Assembly: GCF_001412215.1 (NCBI RefSeq)
Contig: NZ_LLWP01000001.1
Coordinates: 434,001-498,000, forward strand
Length of the DNA stretch: 64,000 bases
Source of the DNA: Pedobacter sp. Hv1
GTDB taxonomy: Bacteria > Bacteroidota > Bacteroidia > Sphingobacteriales > Sphingobacteriaceae
Reading direction: 5' to 3'
This document shows, piece after piece, positions 37,518-47,162 of the stretch. The translations under genes were made by a program, and so were the position numbers. The stretch's first letter is position 1. The number at the start of each line of letters is the position of its first letter. The notes below the pieces were generated by a model. That model was not told the DNA's origin. It saw only the letters and a list, made by a program, of their open reading frames with translations, and made no database searches.

Positions 37518-38756
37518 ATGTCGAACATAGCTATCAAAGCAGAAAATTTGAGTAAGGCCTACCAATTGGGAGAGATTGGGACAGGTACGATTAGTCGTGA
37601 CCTGGAAAGATGGTATGCAAAAATTAGGGGAAAAGAAGATCCTTTTTTAAGAATTGGTGAAACAAATGACCGCAGTACTAAGGGCGATAGTGATATTGTA
37701 TGGAGTTTAAGAGACCTCAATTTTGAGATTCAGCAAGGTGATGCAGTAGGGATTATTGGGCGTAATGGTGCCGGAAAGAGCACCTTATTAAAAATTTTGA
37801 GCCGTGTTACTGGCCCCACTACCGGTAAGATCAGTGGTAAGGGACGCATTGCCAGTTTATTGGAAGTAGGTACTGGTTTTCATCCCGAGCTTTCCGGAAA
37901 AGAGAACATTTTCTTAAATGGAGCGATTTTAGGGATGCGTAAACATGAAATCAAAAGAAAATTTGATGAGATTGTAGATTTTGCAGGGGTAGAACGTTAT
38001 ATTGATACCCCAGTAAAAAGATATAGCTCAGGCATGTATGTACGTTTGGCCTTTGCCGTTGCCGCACACTTGGAAAGTGAAATCCTGATTGTGGATGAAG
38101 TATTGGCCGTAGGCGATGCCGAGTTTCAGAAAAAGTGTTTGGGTAAAATGGGCGAAGTAAGCCAAGGAGAAGGAAGGACTGTTCTTTTTGTAAGCCATAA
38201 CATGGACGCCGTTTTAAACCTTTGTAGAAGTGGAATTGTGTTGAGCAATGGCACCATGGGCTATATAGGCAATGCTGCAGCTTGTGTTGAATATTACCAA
38301 AACAGTGCATTAAATACTGTGGATAGCTGGATTTCTAAAAAAGAAAATTTTCACCCCCACTTTAATCGCGTCAGCTACAAGCTTTCTGGTGAGCAACCGA
38401 ACCTTATTTTAACTATAAATTTTACCACTAGCTCAGCAGCCAATAATCCTGCTGCCTTTGCCGTTTTCGGTATCAAAAGCAGCTTAGGTGGCACCATAAT
38501 GGAGGCCGTTCCTTCCTTAAAGCCATTTATTCAGTTTGCTGGAGGCGAATCGAGCTATGCTTGTGAAATTGAGCTCACAGGTTTTATTCCGGGCACCTAT
38601 TATATTTATGCTTGGTTGGGCGCTAGTGAGGCGGAGAGCTATGATTGGCAGGATAATATATTGAGTTTTGAAGTAACCCAAGCGCCAATGGCCGAAAGAA
38701 CTTTTCCCTATAGTGCAAGAACAGGCTTTTTAGTCGCTCAATCTAAACTAATTTAA
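37518..38756 (+). CDS. ABC-type polysaccharide exporter, ATPase with C-terminal carbohydrate-binding domain (Wzt-like)
   Basis: The 412-residue protein has Walker A GRNGAGKST (about 86-94), signature YSSGMYVRLAFAV (about 172), Walker B ILIVDEVLAVGD and an H-loop VSHNMD. An additional domain of about 140 residues follows the nucleotide-binding domain (from about residue 275) and ends in a beta-rich part. This matches Wzt proteins, whose C-terminal domain reads the modified end of the glycan. Many methyltransferases in the locus could create such an end. Confidence 0.93.
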   Translation: MSNIAIKAENLSKAYQLGEIGTGTISRDLERWYAKIRGKEDPFLRIGETNDRSTKGDSDIVWSLRDLNFEIQQGDAVGIIGRNGAGKSTLLKILSRVTGPTTGKISGKGRIASLLEVGTGFHPELSGKENIFLNGAILGMRKHEIKRKFDEIVDFAGVERYIDTPVKRYSSGMYVRLAFAVAAHLESEILIVDEVLAVGDAEFQKKCLGKMGEVSQGEGRTVLFVSHNMDAVLNLCRSGIVLSNGTMGYIGNAAACVEYYQNSALNTVDSWISKKENFHPHFNRVSYKLSGEQPNLILTINFTTSSAANNPAAFAVFGIKSSLGGTIMEAVPSLKPFIQFAGGESSYACEIELTGFIPGTYYIYAWLGASEAESYDWQDNILSFEVTQAPMAERTFPYSARTGFLVAQSKLI

Positions 38757-38766
38757 GTAGAAACGC

Positions 38767-39195
38767 ATGATAGAACAAATTATACATCAAGAGATTGTAC
38801 TCGCCATTATCATTAGGGCCAATTACCACAAAGAAGGGATTTCCTTTTTTACACCTGGCGATTTTTCGCAGCAGTTGGGTTACATGAACAGACCAAAAGG
38901 TTATGTTATTGACCCGCATGTGCACAATTTGGTAGAAAGAAAAGTAACTTTAACCCAAGAGGTACTCTATATCAAAAAGGGGAAGGTAAGGGTCGATTTT
39001 TACGATGATGACCGTAACTATCTTGAAAGCAGAACCATAGCAACAGGTGATGTCATTCTTTTGGCCGCTGGAGGGCATGGTTTTGAAATGATCGAAAATT
39101 CAGAGATCATAGAAGTAAAACAAGGTCCCTATTGTGGCGATGAAGATAAAGTGAGATTTGAACACAACCCTGAAAACATTAAACCTAGTCATTAA
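38767..39195 (+). CDS. Cupin-fold protein of unknown role
   Basis: The 142-residue protein has a cupin core: DPHVHNLVERKVTLTQEVLYIKKG (HxH and a following E) and GDVILLAAGGHGFEM (second His). It resembles small cupins found in polysaccharide gene clusters, which may act as sugar-nucleotide isomerases or epimerases. The exact reaction cannot be read from the sequence. It lies 10 bp after the ABC ATPase and 3 bp before a methyltransferase, followed by a DegT aminotransferase. Together they could form a module for an unusual sugar. Confidence 0.7.
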   Translation: MIEQIIHQEIVLAIIIRANYHKEGISFFTPGDFSQQLGYMNRPKGYVIDPHVHNLVERKVTLTQEVLYIKKGKVRVDFYDDDRNYLESRTIATGDVILLAAGGHGFEMIENSEIIEVKQGPYCGDEDKVRFEHNPENIKPSH

Positions 39196-39198
39196 TCC

Positions 39199-39957
39199 AT
39201 GGACAATAATTTTAAGTTATATAGCCAATATTACGACCTGCTTTACCAGGATAAGGATTACGATGCTGAAACAGCCTATGTAGTGGGCCTAATCAACACC
39301 TATAGTCCAGCTAGCAAATCAATTGTAGAACTTGGCGCTGGCACTGGAAAACATGCGTTCCGCTTAGCCAAAAAAGGCTTTAAAGTATTAGGTATTGAAA
39401 GAAGTGCCGATATGGTGGGCATTGCCAAAAAGCTTGAAAACCCACAAATTGAATTTCAGGTTGGCGACATCACCAATTTTCAGGTAGCTGAACAATTTGA
39501 TGTAGCTACTTCCCTATTCCATGTGATCAGCTATTTGACAGCTAATGAGGATTTGATCCAAACTTTTGAAAATGTACATGCACACCTCAAACCTAATGGT
39601 ATTTTTATCTTTGATGTATGGCACAGTTCGGCTATCTATCATCAAGTTCCCGAAAAAAGAACCAAGATATTAAGCAATCAGGATGTAAAAGTATTAAGGG
39701 AGGCCAATCCAGTTATCTATCCTGAGCGTAATGTAGTGGATGTAAACTACCAGATCAATATTCAAGACCTACATACAAATGAAGCGCAACAGATCAACGA
39801 AACCCATCCTATGCGTCATTTCAGCAGACCAGAAATAGAGTTATTGGCTTATGCTACTGGTTTTGAGCTATTACATACCGAAGAATTTGAAACCAAGGCC
39901 ATTCCAAGTACCGCTACATGGGGCGTATGTTATGTACTTAAAAAGTTAAATAGATAA
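39199..39957 (+). CDS. Class I SAM-dependent methyltransferase
   Basis: The 252-residue protein has the SAM loop VELGAGTGKHAFRLAKKG (about 42-58), the acidic residue at VLGIERS and the motif DVATSLFHVISYL. A C-terminal segment MRHFSRPEIELLAYATGF is typical of type 11/25 methyltransferases. The substrate is probably a sugar in the repeat unit, or a nucleotide sugar made with the neighbouring cupin and aminotransferase. That is an inference from position. Confidence 0.85.
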   Translation: MDNNFKLYSQYYDLLYQDKDYDAETAYVVGLINTYSPASKSIVELGAGTGKHAFRLAKKGFKVLGIERSADMVGIAKKLENPQIEFQVGDITNFQVAEQFDVATSLFHVISYLTANEDLIQTFENVHAHLKPNGIFIFDVWHSSAIYHQVPEKRTKILSNQDVKVLREANPVIYPERNVVDVNYQINIQDLHTNEAQQINETHPMRHFSRPEIELLAYATGFELLHTEEFETKAIPSTATWGVCYVLKKLNR

Positions 39958-39993
39958 CCCCGAGTAGATCAAAGTGATTAGATAATAAAGATT

Positions 39994-41118
39994 ATGACAC
40001 CACAACCAATCCCTGTAAATACTCCACTTCTCGATGGCAATGAGTTAAAATATTTGACCGAGTGTATCCAAACGGGATGGATATCAAGTGAGGGGCCATT
40101 TATTAACGCGTTCGAAACCAAATTCAGTAGTTATATCGGCTGCAATTATGGCATAGCGGTAAGTAATGGCTCAGCTGCTTTGGATATCGCCATTAAAGCT
40201 TTAAATATTGGGGCTGGTGACGAAGTAATCATGCCTGCTTTTACCATCATCTCACCCGCTCAATCAGTAGTTACTGCAGGGGCCACACCTGTTTTGGTTG
40301 ACAGTGATCCACAGACCTGGAACATGGATATTGATCAATTAGAAGCAAAAATTACACCCCGTACCAAGGCAATTGTTGTGGTACATATTTATGGTCTACC
40401 TGTAGATATGGATCCCGTACTAGCCCTAGCCAAAAATTATAATCTCAAAGTTATTGAAGATGCTGCTGAAATGCATGGACAAACCTACAAAGGGAAAATG
40501 TGTGGTAGCTTAGGTGATATCAGTATTTTTAGCTTCTATCCAAATAAACACATCACCACTGGTGAAGGAGGGATGTTGCTAACCAACGATCAAGAATTGG
40601 CCGAGAGGTGTAAAAAACTACGCAATCTTTGTTTTGAGCCTAATGGCCCACGTTTTATACATTACGAATTGGGTTGGAATTATAGAATGACCAATCTACA
40701 AGCCGCTTTGGGTTTAGCACAACTTGAACGAATTGAAGAGTTTATCAAAATCAAACGTAAGATGGGTACACTTTATCAAGAGAAATTAGCTTTTTTAACC
40801 GACAAAGGATATCAATTGCCCTTGGCTGATGTAGGTTACGCCCAAAACATTTATTGGATATTTGGTTTGGTAGCCCCAGATCAACATACCAAAGAAGAAA
40901 TGGTTAAATATCTTGCTGTCCAACAAATTGGCACTAGGCCTTTCTTTTGGGCTATGCACGAGCAACCTGTTTTTAAAAACATGGGATTCTTTAAAGATGA
41001 ACAATATCCAGTTGCCGAAAAATTAGCCAGAAATGGTTTTTATATACCTAGTGGTTTAGGCCTAAAAGAAGAAGAAATATTAACCGTTACTCATCTTATA
41101 AAAGATTTTGTTTATTAA
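39994..41118 (+). CDS. DegT/DnrJ/EryC1 family sugar aminotransferase
   Basis: The 374-residue fold-type I PLP enzyme starts with LDGNELKYLTECIQTGWIS and has VSNGSAALDIAIKAL, VIEDAAEMHG (PLP-binding Asp) and FSFYPNKHITTGEGG, which carries the Schiff-base lysine. Such enzymes transaminate keto-sugar nucleotides to amino sugars. No 4,6-dehydratase gene is nearby, so the keto-sugar must come from elsewhere. The next gene starts inside its last codons. Confidence 0.92.
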   Translation: MTPQPIPVNTPLLDGNELKYLTECIQTGWISSEGPFINAFETKFSSYIGCNYGIAVSNGSAALDIAIKALNIGAGDEVIMPAFTIISPAQSVVTAGATPVLVDSDPQTWNMDIDQLEAKITPRTKAIVVVHIYGLPVDMDPVLALAKNYNLKVIEDAAEMHGQTYKGKMCGSLGDISIFSFYPNKHITTGEGGMLLTNDQELAERCKKLRNLCFEPNGPRFIHYELGWNYRMTNLQAALGLAQLERIEEFIKIKRKMGTLYQEKLAFLTDKGYQLPLADVGYAQNIYWIFGLVAPDQHTKEEMVKYLAVQQIGTRPFFWAMHEQPVFKNMGFFKDEQYPVAEKLARNGFYIPSGLGLKEEEILTVTHLIKDFVY

Positions 41119-42307
41119 TAAAGAAAAAGTAATAGCAATTATACATCCGCATGGAGATTTGTTTTCAAATCCCACAATGTTATGTATTTTAGAAGAATTA
41201 ATTGATAGAAAAATAAAAATCATTCTATTTATTCATGAAATCCCTACAAATATTCATGAAAAAATATCTAGAAATGTAATATTTAAGGTATTACCTTTTG
41301 TCTATCCTAGAATTCCACGTAGACCTTCCATTTTTTTTCCTAGAACATTTTTCCCTTATATTAATGCTAAACTACTTACCTTTAAGTATCAAATTAAAGA
41401 GGTAATTTGCGTAGATCCAGAGGGTTTAATCATTGCCAACAAGTTATTTCCAAATCTAAAAAGCAACTACAATTACATTTCATTTGAGTTATTCTTTTTA
41501 GATGAGATTAAAGATCCGTTGATTAGAAAAAATAAGCTAATTGAAATCTCAATTCTTAAGAAGAAGATAAAATCATTACTCATACAAGATAAGTATCGAT
41601 TAAAATTATTTTTAGAAGAAAATAAGCCATACCAAATTGACGAAACCTTTTACATGCCGGTTGCTCCTGTTAAACCGAAGCACTATGATTCTCCTACTCC
41701 AAAAAAATTTTTAATAAATATTCCCAATGATAATAAGTCATTGATATATTCAGGAAGTTTGTATAAATGGTCTGGTTTATTTGAACTTTTAAGTGAAATG
41801 GAAAAAAAATGGAATAATGATTTTCATTTAGTTATTCATAATCGTTTTATAAATAATACAAATTCTGCTGAGGTAAAAGAAATTCAAGCTTACATTGAAA
41901 AAGGGTTACCTGTTTCAATAGTTAATCTACAATTGTCATATGAAGAGTATATACCATTTTTAAAACAATTTGATGTAGGCTTAGCAACATACCTTTCTTT
42001 TACTAGCGATAGCCACTATGATGGCAAAAATTTTGGTGAAATCGGTTATTCATCTGGCAAGTTTAATACTTACATGATGATGGGAATACCCACAATAACT
42101 ACAAAAAATAATTCGTTCAATGACTTATTAAAAACATACAATTTTGGGTATATAATTAATGACTTTTCAGAAATGAGTAAGGCTTTATCTTCAATTTCAG
42201 AAAATTATGATACCCAAAAACACGAAGCAAAAAGATTATACAACGAGGTAATGAACCCGGAGCTATATTTATCATCTTACTTGACTTATGTTCTATCCGA
42301 CTTTTAG
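41108..42307 (+). CDS. Putative GT-B glycosyltransferase
   Basis: The 399-residue protein is read from a TTG overlapping the DegT stop by 11 nt; the first ATG is more than 20 codons later and would remove the first strand of the fold. It has VIAIIHPHGDLFSNPTML at the N-terminus, IYSGSLYKWSGLFELL and VGLATYLSFTS, features of GT-B enzymes. A clear GT1/GT4 signature is missing, so the family is uncertain. Codons are notably AT-rich from here to about 49.5 kb. Confidence 0.6.
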   Translation: MFINKEKVIAIIHPHGDLFSNPTMLCILEELIDRKIKIILFIHEIPTNIHEKISRNVIFKVLPFVYPRIPRRPSIFFPRTFFPYINAKLLTFKYQIKEVICVDPEGLIIANKLFPNLKSNYNYISFELFFLDEIKDPLIRKNKLIEISILKKKIKSLLIQDKYRLKLFLEENKPYQIDETFYMPVAPVKPKHYDSPTPKKFLINIPNDNKSLIYSGSLYKWSGLFELLSEMEKKWNNDFHLVIHNRFINNTNSAEVKEIQAYIEKGLPVSIVNLQLSYEEYIPFLKQFDVGLATYLSFTSDSHYDGKNFGEIGYSSGKFNTYMMMGIPTITTKNNSFNDLLKTYNFGYIINDFSEMSKALSSISENYDTQKHEAKRLYNEVMNPELYLSSYLTYVLSDF

Positions 42308-42326
42308 CGACTTTAATTACTTTTAA

Positions 42327-43340
42327 ATGCTTAAACAAATTAAATTAAAATGTCAAAATGGATTAACATTTGAACATACATTGGCGGATGTACTTATAGA
42401 TCTAACTGATAAATTTGAATTTATTGAAAGTGAAAATCCTGATTTTATCATTTTTGGACCTTATGGTAATGATATCCCAAAATCTGGCAATTATGTAAGG
42501 ATTGGCTATTTCTGCGAAAACATTTATCCTGATCTTTCTATCTGTGATTATGCATTTGGAATTCCATCAGAATCCGAAATTAATGATCCTAAATATAGAC
42601 GTATACAATGGCATGGAATAAATCCAAAAAAGTTAATAAAAAATTTGACAGATAATGACATTGATCAAATACTAAATAGTAAATCTAAATTTTGTAACTT
42701 TCTTTATTCAAATCGAGTACCATATAGGGAAGAGTTTTTTAAACAACTTTCTAAGTACAAAAAAGTCGATGCTCCTGGAAAATCAATGAATAACATGCCA
42801 TCTATAGATGAGTTATTTAAAGGGGATATGTGGGAGAGAAAAAGACAGTTTATAGCTCCTTATAAATTTACTATTGCTTTCGAGAACTATGTATATCCAG
42901 GATATCAAACCGAAAAATTGTATGATGCGATGCAGAGTTATAGTTTGCCCATATATTGTGGGGATCCGAATATTTCTGAAATTTTTAATATAAATAGTTT
43001 TGTAAATGTGCCCGATTATATTTCTGCAAGTGCAGGTCCAATTCTTAAAGTATTAGAAAATACTGCTCAACAAAATTTTAAAGATTATAGACCAAGTTTC
43101 CATCAGAGTTTTCTAAGAAAAATTATCAGAAGATTAAAAGCCAACGGTCGTGAATTAAAAATGAAGATACAATTTAATAAACTGGATTTTTCACAATTAA
43201 TTGACCGAATTATCGAAATAGATCAAGATGAAAATCTTTATATACAGTATTTAAAACAGCCATGGTTTAATAATAATGGCGTTCCCATAAATTCTAAATT
43301 AGACAATAGATGGTCTGATATTTTCAATTCTAAAAAGTAA
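42327..43340 (+). CDS. GT10 family (alpha-1,3/4-)fucosyltransferase-like protein
   Basis: The 337-residue protein carries the signature of GT10 fucosyltransferases: FTIAFENYVYPGYQTEKLYD (about residues 183-205), followed by SLPIYCGDPNISEIFN and SFVNVPDY. These match the alpha-1,3-FucT motif in which a Glu and Asn bind GDP-fucose. It lacks a membrane anchor and is probably cytoplasmic or peripheral. GDP-fucose synthesis genes are not in this window. GT10 enzymes in bacteria are best known for Lewis-type antigens, so the product may be a fucosylated side chain. Confidence 0.88.
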   Translation: MLKQIKLKCQNGLTFEHTLADVLIDLTDKFEFIESENPDFIIFGPYGNDIPKSGNYVRIGYFCENIYPDLSICDYAFGIPSESEINDPKYRRIQWHGINPKKLIKNLTDNDIDQILNSKSKFCNFLYSNRVPYREEFFKQLSKYKKVDAPGKSMNNMPSIDELFKGDMWERKRQFIAPYKFTIAFENYVYPGYQTEKLYDAMQSYSLPIYCGDPNISEIFNINSFVNVPDYISASAGPILKVLENTAQQNFKDYRPSFHQSFLRKIIRRLKANGRELKMKIQFNKLDFSQLIDRIIEIDQDENLYIQYLKQPWFNNNGVPINSKLDNRWSDIFNSKK

Positions 43341-43342
43341 TA

Positions 43343-44338
43343 ATGAAAGTTCAACAACCTTTAGTTTCCATCATTATACCAGTCTATAACAAAGCAGAAT
43401 ACATTGAGCAAACCATACAATCAGCACTTAATCAAACTTGGACTAATATTGAAATTATTATTGTTGATGATGAGTCTACCGATAATTCATTAGCTATTGC
43501 AAAAAAATATGAAAATGAAACCATACATATTTTTAATCAACCAAATAACGGAGCTTCCTCGGCAAGAAATTTAGGTCTTAAAAAAGCAAAGGGCGATTAT
43601 ATTCAATTTCTAGATGCTGATGATTTAATAAGTCCAGATAAAATTGAAAGTCAATTAAAATCCTTAGAAAACACAATAGATACAGTGGCCACATGCTCTA
43701 CTATTTTCTTTTTTGATGGAGAAGACCACTTAATAAATCAACCAGCTGAAACAGAATTAGACTTTCTATTTTCTACAAATGATCCATTGGGATTTTTGAT
43801 TAATTTGTATGGGGGGAATGGACCTGCTGCTATGGTTACCATTCACTCTTGGTTAACCCCAATTCAAGTTATTAATAGAGCTGGCTTTTGGGACGAAACA
43901 CTCAGCGTGGATGATGACGGAGAATATTTTTGTAGAGTTGTTTTAGCAAGTGCAGGAATTACATATACTCCGGCTGTTTTCAATTATTATAGGAAATTTA
44001 AAAATGGAATTAACCTATCCATTCGCCGGGATCATGAAGCGTGTCTATCTATGGTAAAAGCGATTACTTCAAAACATCAACATCTTTTGAATTACAATAG
44101 TGATAAAAAACAAGTTATCGATTATATGATGGCAAAACATTATTGGGACATTGCTATTTATGCATATCCTCAATATAAAGATATTTCTGAATATTGTGTA
44201 AAAAAAGCGAAAGACCTTGGTTTAAAACTGTTTAGTTACGGTAGTACAAAAAAGGGTAAATTAATTAGTAAAATTTTTGGTTGGAGGTTTGCGAAGATTT
44301 TGAGTTATTTTATGGTAAATTTAAAGTTAACTAAATAA
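43343..44338 (+). CDS. GT2 family glycosyltransferase
   Basis: The 331-residue protein begins VSIIIPVYNKAEYIEQTIQS, with VDDESTDNSL and a DxD-type motif in IQFLDADDL (about residue 90). The ENETIHIFNQPNNGASSARN segment is typical of GT2. The catalytic region extends to DDDGEYFCRVVLAS near 190. It lies 3 bp after the fucosyltransferase gene, and the donor sugar is unknown. Its DNA is rich in A+T, like its neighbours. Confidence 0.88.
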   Translation: MKVQQPLVSIIIPVYNKAEYIEQTIQSALNQTWTNIEIIIVDDESTDNSLAIAKKYENETIHIFNQPNNGASSARNLGLKKAKGDYIQFLDADDLISPDKIESQLKSLENTIDTVATCSTIFFFDGEDHLINQPAETELDFLFSTNDPLGFLINLYGGNGPAAMVTIHSWLTPIQVINRAGFWDETLSVDDDGEYFCRVVLASAGITYTPAVFNYYRKFKNGINLSIRRDHEACLSMVKAITSKHQHLLNYNSDKKQVIDYMMAKHYWDIAIYAYPQYKDISEYCVKKAKDLGLKLFSYGSTKKGKLISKIFGWRFAKILSYFMVNLKLTK

Positions 44339-44351
44339 AATATATAGAATT

Positions 44352-45059
44352 ATGTTTCTCAAAAAAATTCCAATAGTTTATTCTTTTGGGCTAAAAATTA
44401 AACATTATTATTTATCAAGAAAAACTAATACTCAAATTGAGCATTACTTACAGTCTGCAGATATAAAGAAAATACAACTTGGTGCAGGTCAGAACAATTT
44501 ATCAGGTTGGCTAAATACAGATTATTTCCCTAGAAATGGAATTTACTTTTTAGATGTAACCAAAAAGCTCCCTATACCTTCAGATAGTTTTAATTTTATT
44601 TTCAGTGAGCATCACATAGAGCACATTCATTATAAAGATGCAAAGCTAATGATAAGTGAAATATATAGAATTTTAAAACCTGGGGGAGTTTTTCGAGTAT
44701 GCACGCCCAATTTAACCGCATATCTTAAAAGTTATTTCGAAGATAGTCCAATAGAAACGCCATATATAAAAGAAATCATAAACGATTGGATTAAATTAGG
44801 TTTTTACAATGCTAAAAATTACATTCCAGAAAATAATGAAGAGAATGTTTCATTTTTTGTAAATGATATTTTCCTAAATTATGACCATAAATTTATTTAC
44901 GATTATAAAACACTAGCAGCACTATTAACAAATGCAGGCTTTACAAAAATAGTTCAAACAAATGCTACAGAATCTGAATTTGAAGAATTAAATAATATCG
45001 AAGCACACAAAGGCTTATCAAAACCTTATACATTAGCAATTGAAGCAACTAGGGAATAA
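44352..45059 (+). CDS. SAM-dependent methyltransferase (type 11-like)
   Basis: The 235-residue protein has a SAM region around KIQLGAGQNNLSGWLNTDY (about 38-56), DVTKKLPIPSDSFNFIFSEHHIEH, and KPGGVFRVCTPN. This arrangement (GAGxxxxxGWxNxD...SEHxxEHI) is common in methyltransferases of polysaccharide clusters. It is probably a sugar O-methylase. The short N-terminus (FLKKIPIVYSFGLKIK) is basic and may contact membranes. Confidence 0.8.
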   Translation: MFLKKIPIVYSFGLKIKHYYLSRKTNTQIEHYLQSADIKKIQLGAGQNNLSGWLNTDYFPRNGIYFLDVTKKLPIPSDSFNFIFSEHHIEHIHYKDAKLMISEIYRILKPGGVFRVCTPNLTAYLKSYFEDSPIETPYIKEIINDWIKLGFYNAKNYIPENNEENVSFFVNDIFLNYDHKFIYDYKTLAALLTNAGFTKIVQTNATESEFEELNNIEAHKGLSKPYTLAIEATRE

Positions 45060-45098
45060 ACTTCAAAAGTATGTTCTTAAATGGAATAAATTTTTCAA

Positions 45099-46184
45099 AT
45101 GACTGAAGAATACATAAAAAAGAACACAATAAATCTTATTGCAATAGATATATTAAGATTTATTGCCGCAATATCAGTATATTATTACCATCATAATATT
45201 GGTTGGATATTAGCAAAAACAACTAACATCAAAATTCTTGAGTATACTAATATTATTGGCAGCAGCTTTGCGGTGCCATTATTCTTTATTGTAAGTGGAT
45301 TTTGTATTCACCTATCTTCACACCGAATTGCGTTAAATACCTTCATGTCTATAAAACAATATTTTTTAAAGCGATTTTTGAGAATTTATCCTCCATATTT
45401 GATTGCAATTTTCTTCTCCATTGTTGTTAGTATAATTACCAATTACATTCCTCTTCCAAACAAACCAGATCTTTTTATTCATCTTTTTAATCTACAAGGA
45501 TTATCAATTAAATACTTTTCAACAATAAATATAGTTTTATGGACTATCACTATTGAGATGTTCTTTTATCTATTTTATCCATTATTCAATTCTATACAAC
45601 ATAGATATAATGTATCAAAAGCCCTTCTTTTCTCTGCAGTCATTTCTATTATCAGTATTTCTTACTTTCAATTATCGAAATCAGAACTAAGCTTACCACA
45701 ACAATATTTATTTTCTAATCTGATATTTAGCTGGTGCTTTGGGGCTTGGATTTGCGACACACATTTGAAAAACCCTGCTTATTTTAAAACACAAAAATGG
45801 ATTATTACTTCCCTTATTATCATTGTGCTATTTATTATAAGTAATTACTTCTCTTGGAAAAACGATGTATTAATAAAGTATAATTTAAAAATTTTAATAT
45901 GTGCTCCAATCCTTGTATTATTCATTTCAAAAGAAAAATATTTTCAACGATATAAAAAATGGTTAACCATACCTATAGCTATAGGTATATCAAGTTATTC
46001 ATTATATTTATTCCATGTTCCACTTATTTATTTAAAAAATTTTGTAATAATTCATTATGTCCATGTCGAATATAGAAGTGTAATTATGGTTATTGGAATA
46101 CTTACTATTCCAGCAATATCTTATTGTTGTTACAGATTACTTGAAAACCCATTCATTATTTATGCTAAAAAACAAAGATTATAA
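45099..46184 (+). CDS. Acyltransferase 3 family (OafA/YrhL-like) membrane O-acyltransferase
   Basis: The 361-residue protein has about ten hydrophobic helices. The N-terminal motif AIDILRFIAAISVYYYHHN carries the conserved Arg and His region of acyltransferase 3 proteins, followed by FIVSGFCIHLSS and a WTITIEMFFYLFYP motif near residue 150. Such proteins add acetyl or other acyl groups to cell-surface glycans, using acyl-CoA across the membrane. The YSLYLFHVPLIYLK motif near residue 305 is also typical. Confidence 0.9.
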   Translation: MTEEYIKKNTINLIAIDILRFIAAISVYYYHHNIGWILAKTTNIKILEYTNIIGSSFAVPLFFIVSGFCIHLSSHRIALNTFMSIKQYFLKRFLRIYPPYLIAIFFSIVVSIITNYIPLPNKPDLFIHLFNLQGLSIKYFSTINIVLWTITIEMFFYLFYPLFNSIQHRYNVSKALLFSAVISIISISYFQLSKSELSLPQQYLFSNLIFSWCFGAWICDTHLKNPAYFKTQKWIITSLIIIVLFIISNYFSWKNDVLIKYNLKILICAPILVLFISKEKYFQRYKKWLTIPIAIGISSYSLYLFHVPLIYLKNFVIIHYVHVEYRSVIMVIGILTIPAISYCCYRLLENPFIIYAKKQRL

Positions 46185-46193
46185 CTAATTCGA

Positions 46194-47162
46194 ATGAAAA
46201 GAAATATTATTACCATAGCCACTTCGAAAAAACTTTATATAGATCTAGCGGTAAATTTAGCAATGTCTTTTATTTGGTGGCATAAAGACACTACCATAGA
46301 TTTTTACATTGTAACGGATCAGATTAATCTAGTTCCTAATTTTATAAAACAAAAAATCAAGTTTATAGAGATTAAACCGGGCGAGTTGGGAGAAGGTTTT
46401 TCATCTAAATTACATCTTGATCATTTAGCCCCAGAGGGACAAACTCTATTTATTGATAGTGATTGTCTCATTTTCGGCTATCTTGACAACCTATTTGAGA
46501 AGTTTAAAGGCAATCATGTTTCGGTTTTGGGGAATTATATTACAGAAGGAGAATGGTTCGGAGATGTCAAAAAAATTTGTAAAGATTTTAATATTTCCAA
46601 AATGCCAAAATTTAATGGGGGCATTTACTATCTTGAAAAGGGAAACACTGCGACAGAAGTATATACTACTGCTAGAGAACTAGAGAAAAAATATGATGAA
46701 ATTGGTTTTGTAAGACTACGTAACAGGCCGAACGATGAGGTAATTATGGCACTAGCAATGGCACTACACCAAATGAAGCCATTAATAGATGATGGAACAG
46801 TAATGAGTGATCCCCAAGCTTGCCAAGGAGGTTACAAAATAGATGTGATCAACGGTAAAAGATGGATGCTAAATCCTGCAAAACCTAATCTTCTACATCA
46901 AAATTGGTACCCATTTGAAAAGGTTGAACCCTTAATTGTTCATTTTTTGGGCACTTATATAGACCATTATCCTTATCAAAGAGAGATATTTAGACTAAAA
47001 AGAGCACTAAAAAGTAACCTAAACATTTTTACAGAAGTTTTCTCAAAAATTTCAATTGAATATCCAAATAGGGTGAATCTTACCTTTAAAAATTTATTTA
47101 GGCCAATTTATAAATTGTTCTTTGGTAATCGGAGCATCAAAAAATCAGAACGCATAGTATGA
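46194..47162 (+). CDS. GT-A (GT8-like) nucleotide-sugar transferase, putative
   Basis: The 322-residue protein has FIDSDCLIFGYLDNLF (DxD motif at about residues 88-90), FNGGIYYLEKG and HFLGTYIDHYPY. These are features of GT8-like and capsular hexosyltransferases with a GT-A fold and retaining mechanism. The N-terminal ATSKKLYIDLAVNLAMSF helix fits. The donor is unknown. It is flanked by an acyltransferase and a methyltransferase, and it overlaps the next gene by 4 nt (ATGA). Confidence 0.7.
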   Translation: MKRNIITIATSKKLYIDLAVNLAMSFIWWHKDTTIDFYIVTDQINLVPNFIKQKIKFIEIKPGELGEGFSSKLHLDHLAPEGQTLFIDSDCLIFGYLDNLFEKFKGNHVSVLGNYITEGEWFGDVKKICKDFNISKMPKFNGGIYYLEKGNTATEVYTTARELEKKYDEIGFVRLRNRPNDEVIMALAMALHQMKPLIDDGTVMSDPQACQGGYKIDVINGKRWMLNPAKPNLLHQNWYPFEKVEPLIVHFLGTYIDHYPYQREIFRLKRALKSNLNIFTEVFSKISIEYPNRVNLTFKNLFRPIYKLFFGNRSIKKSERIV

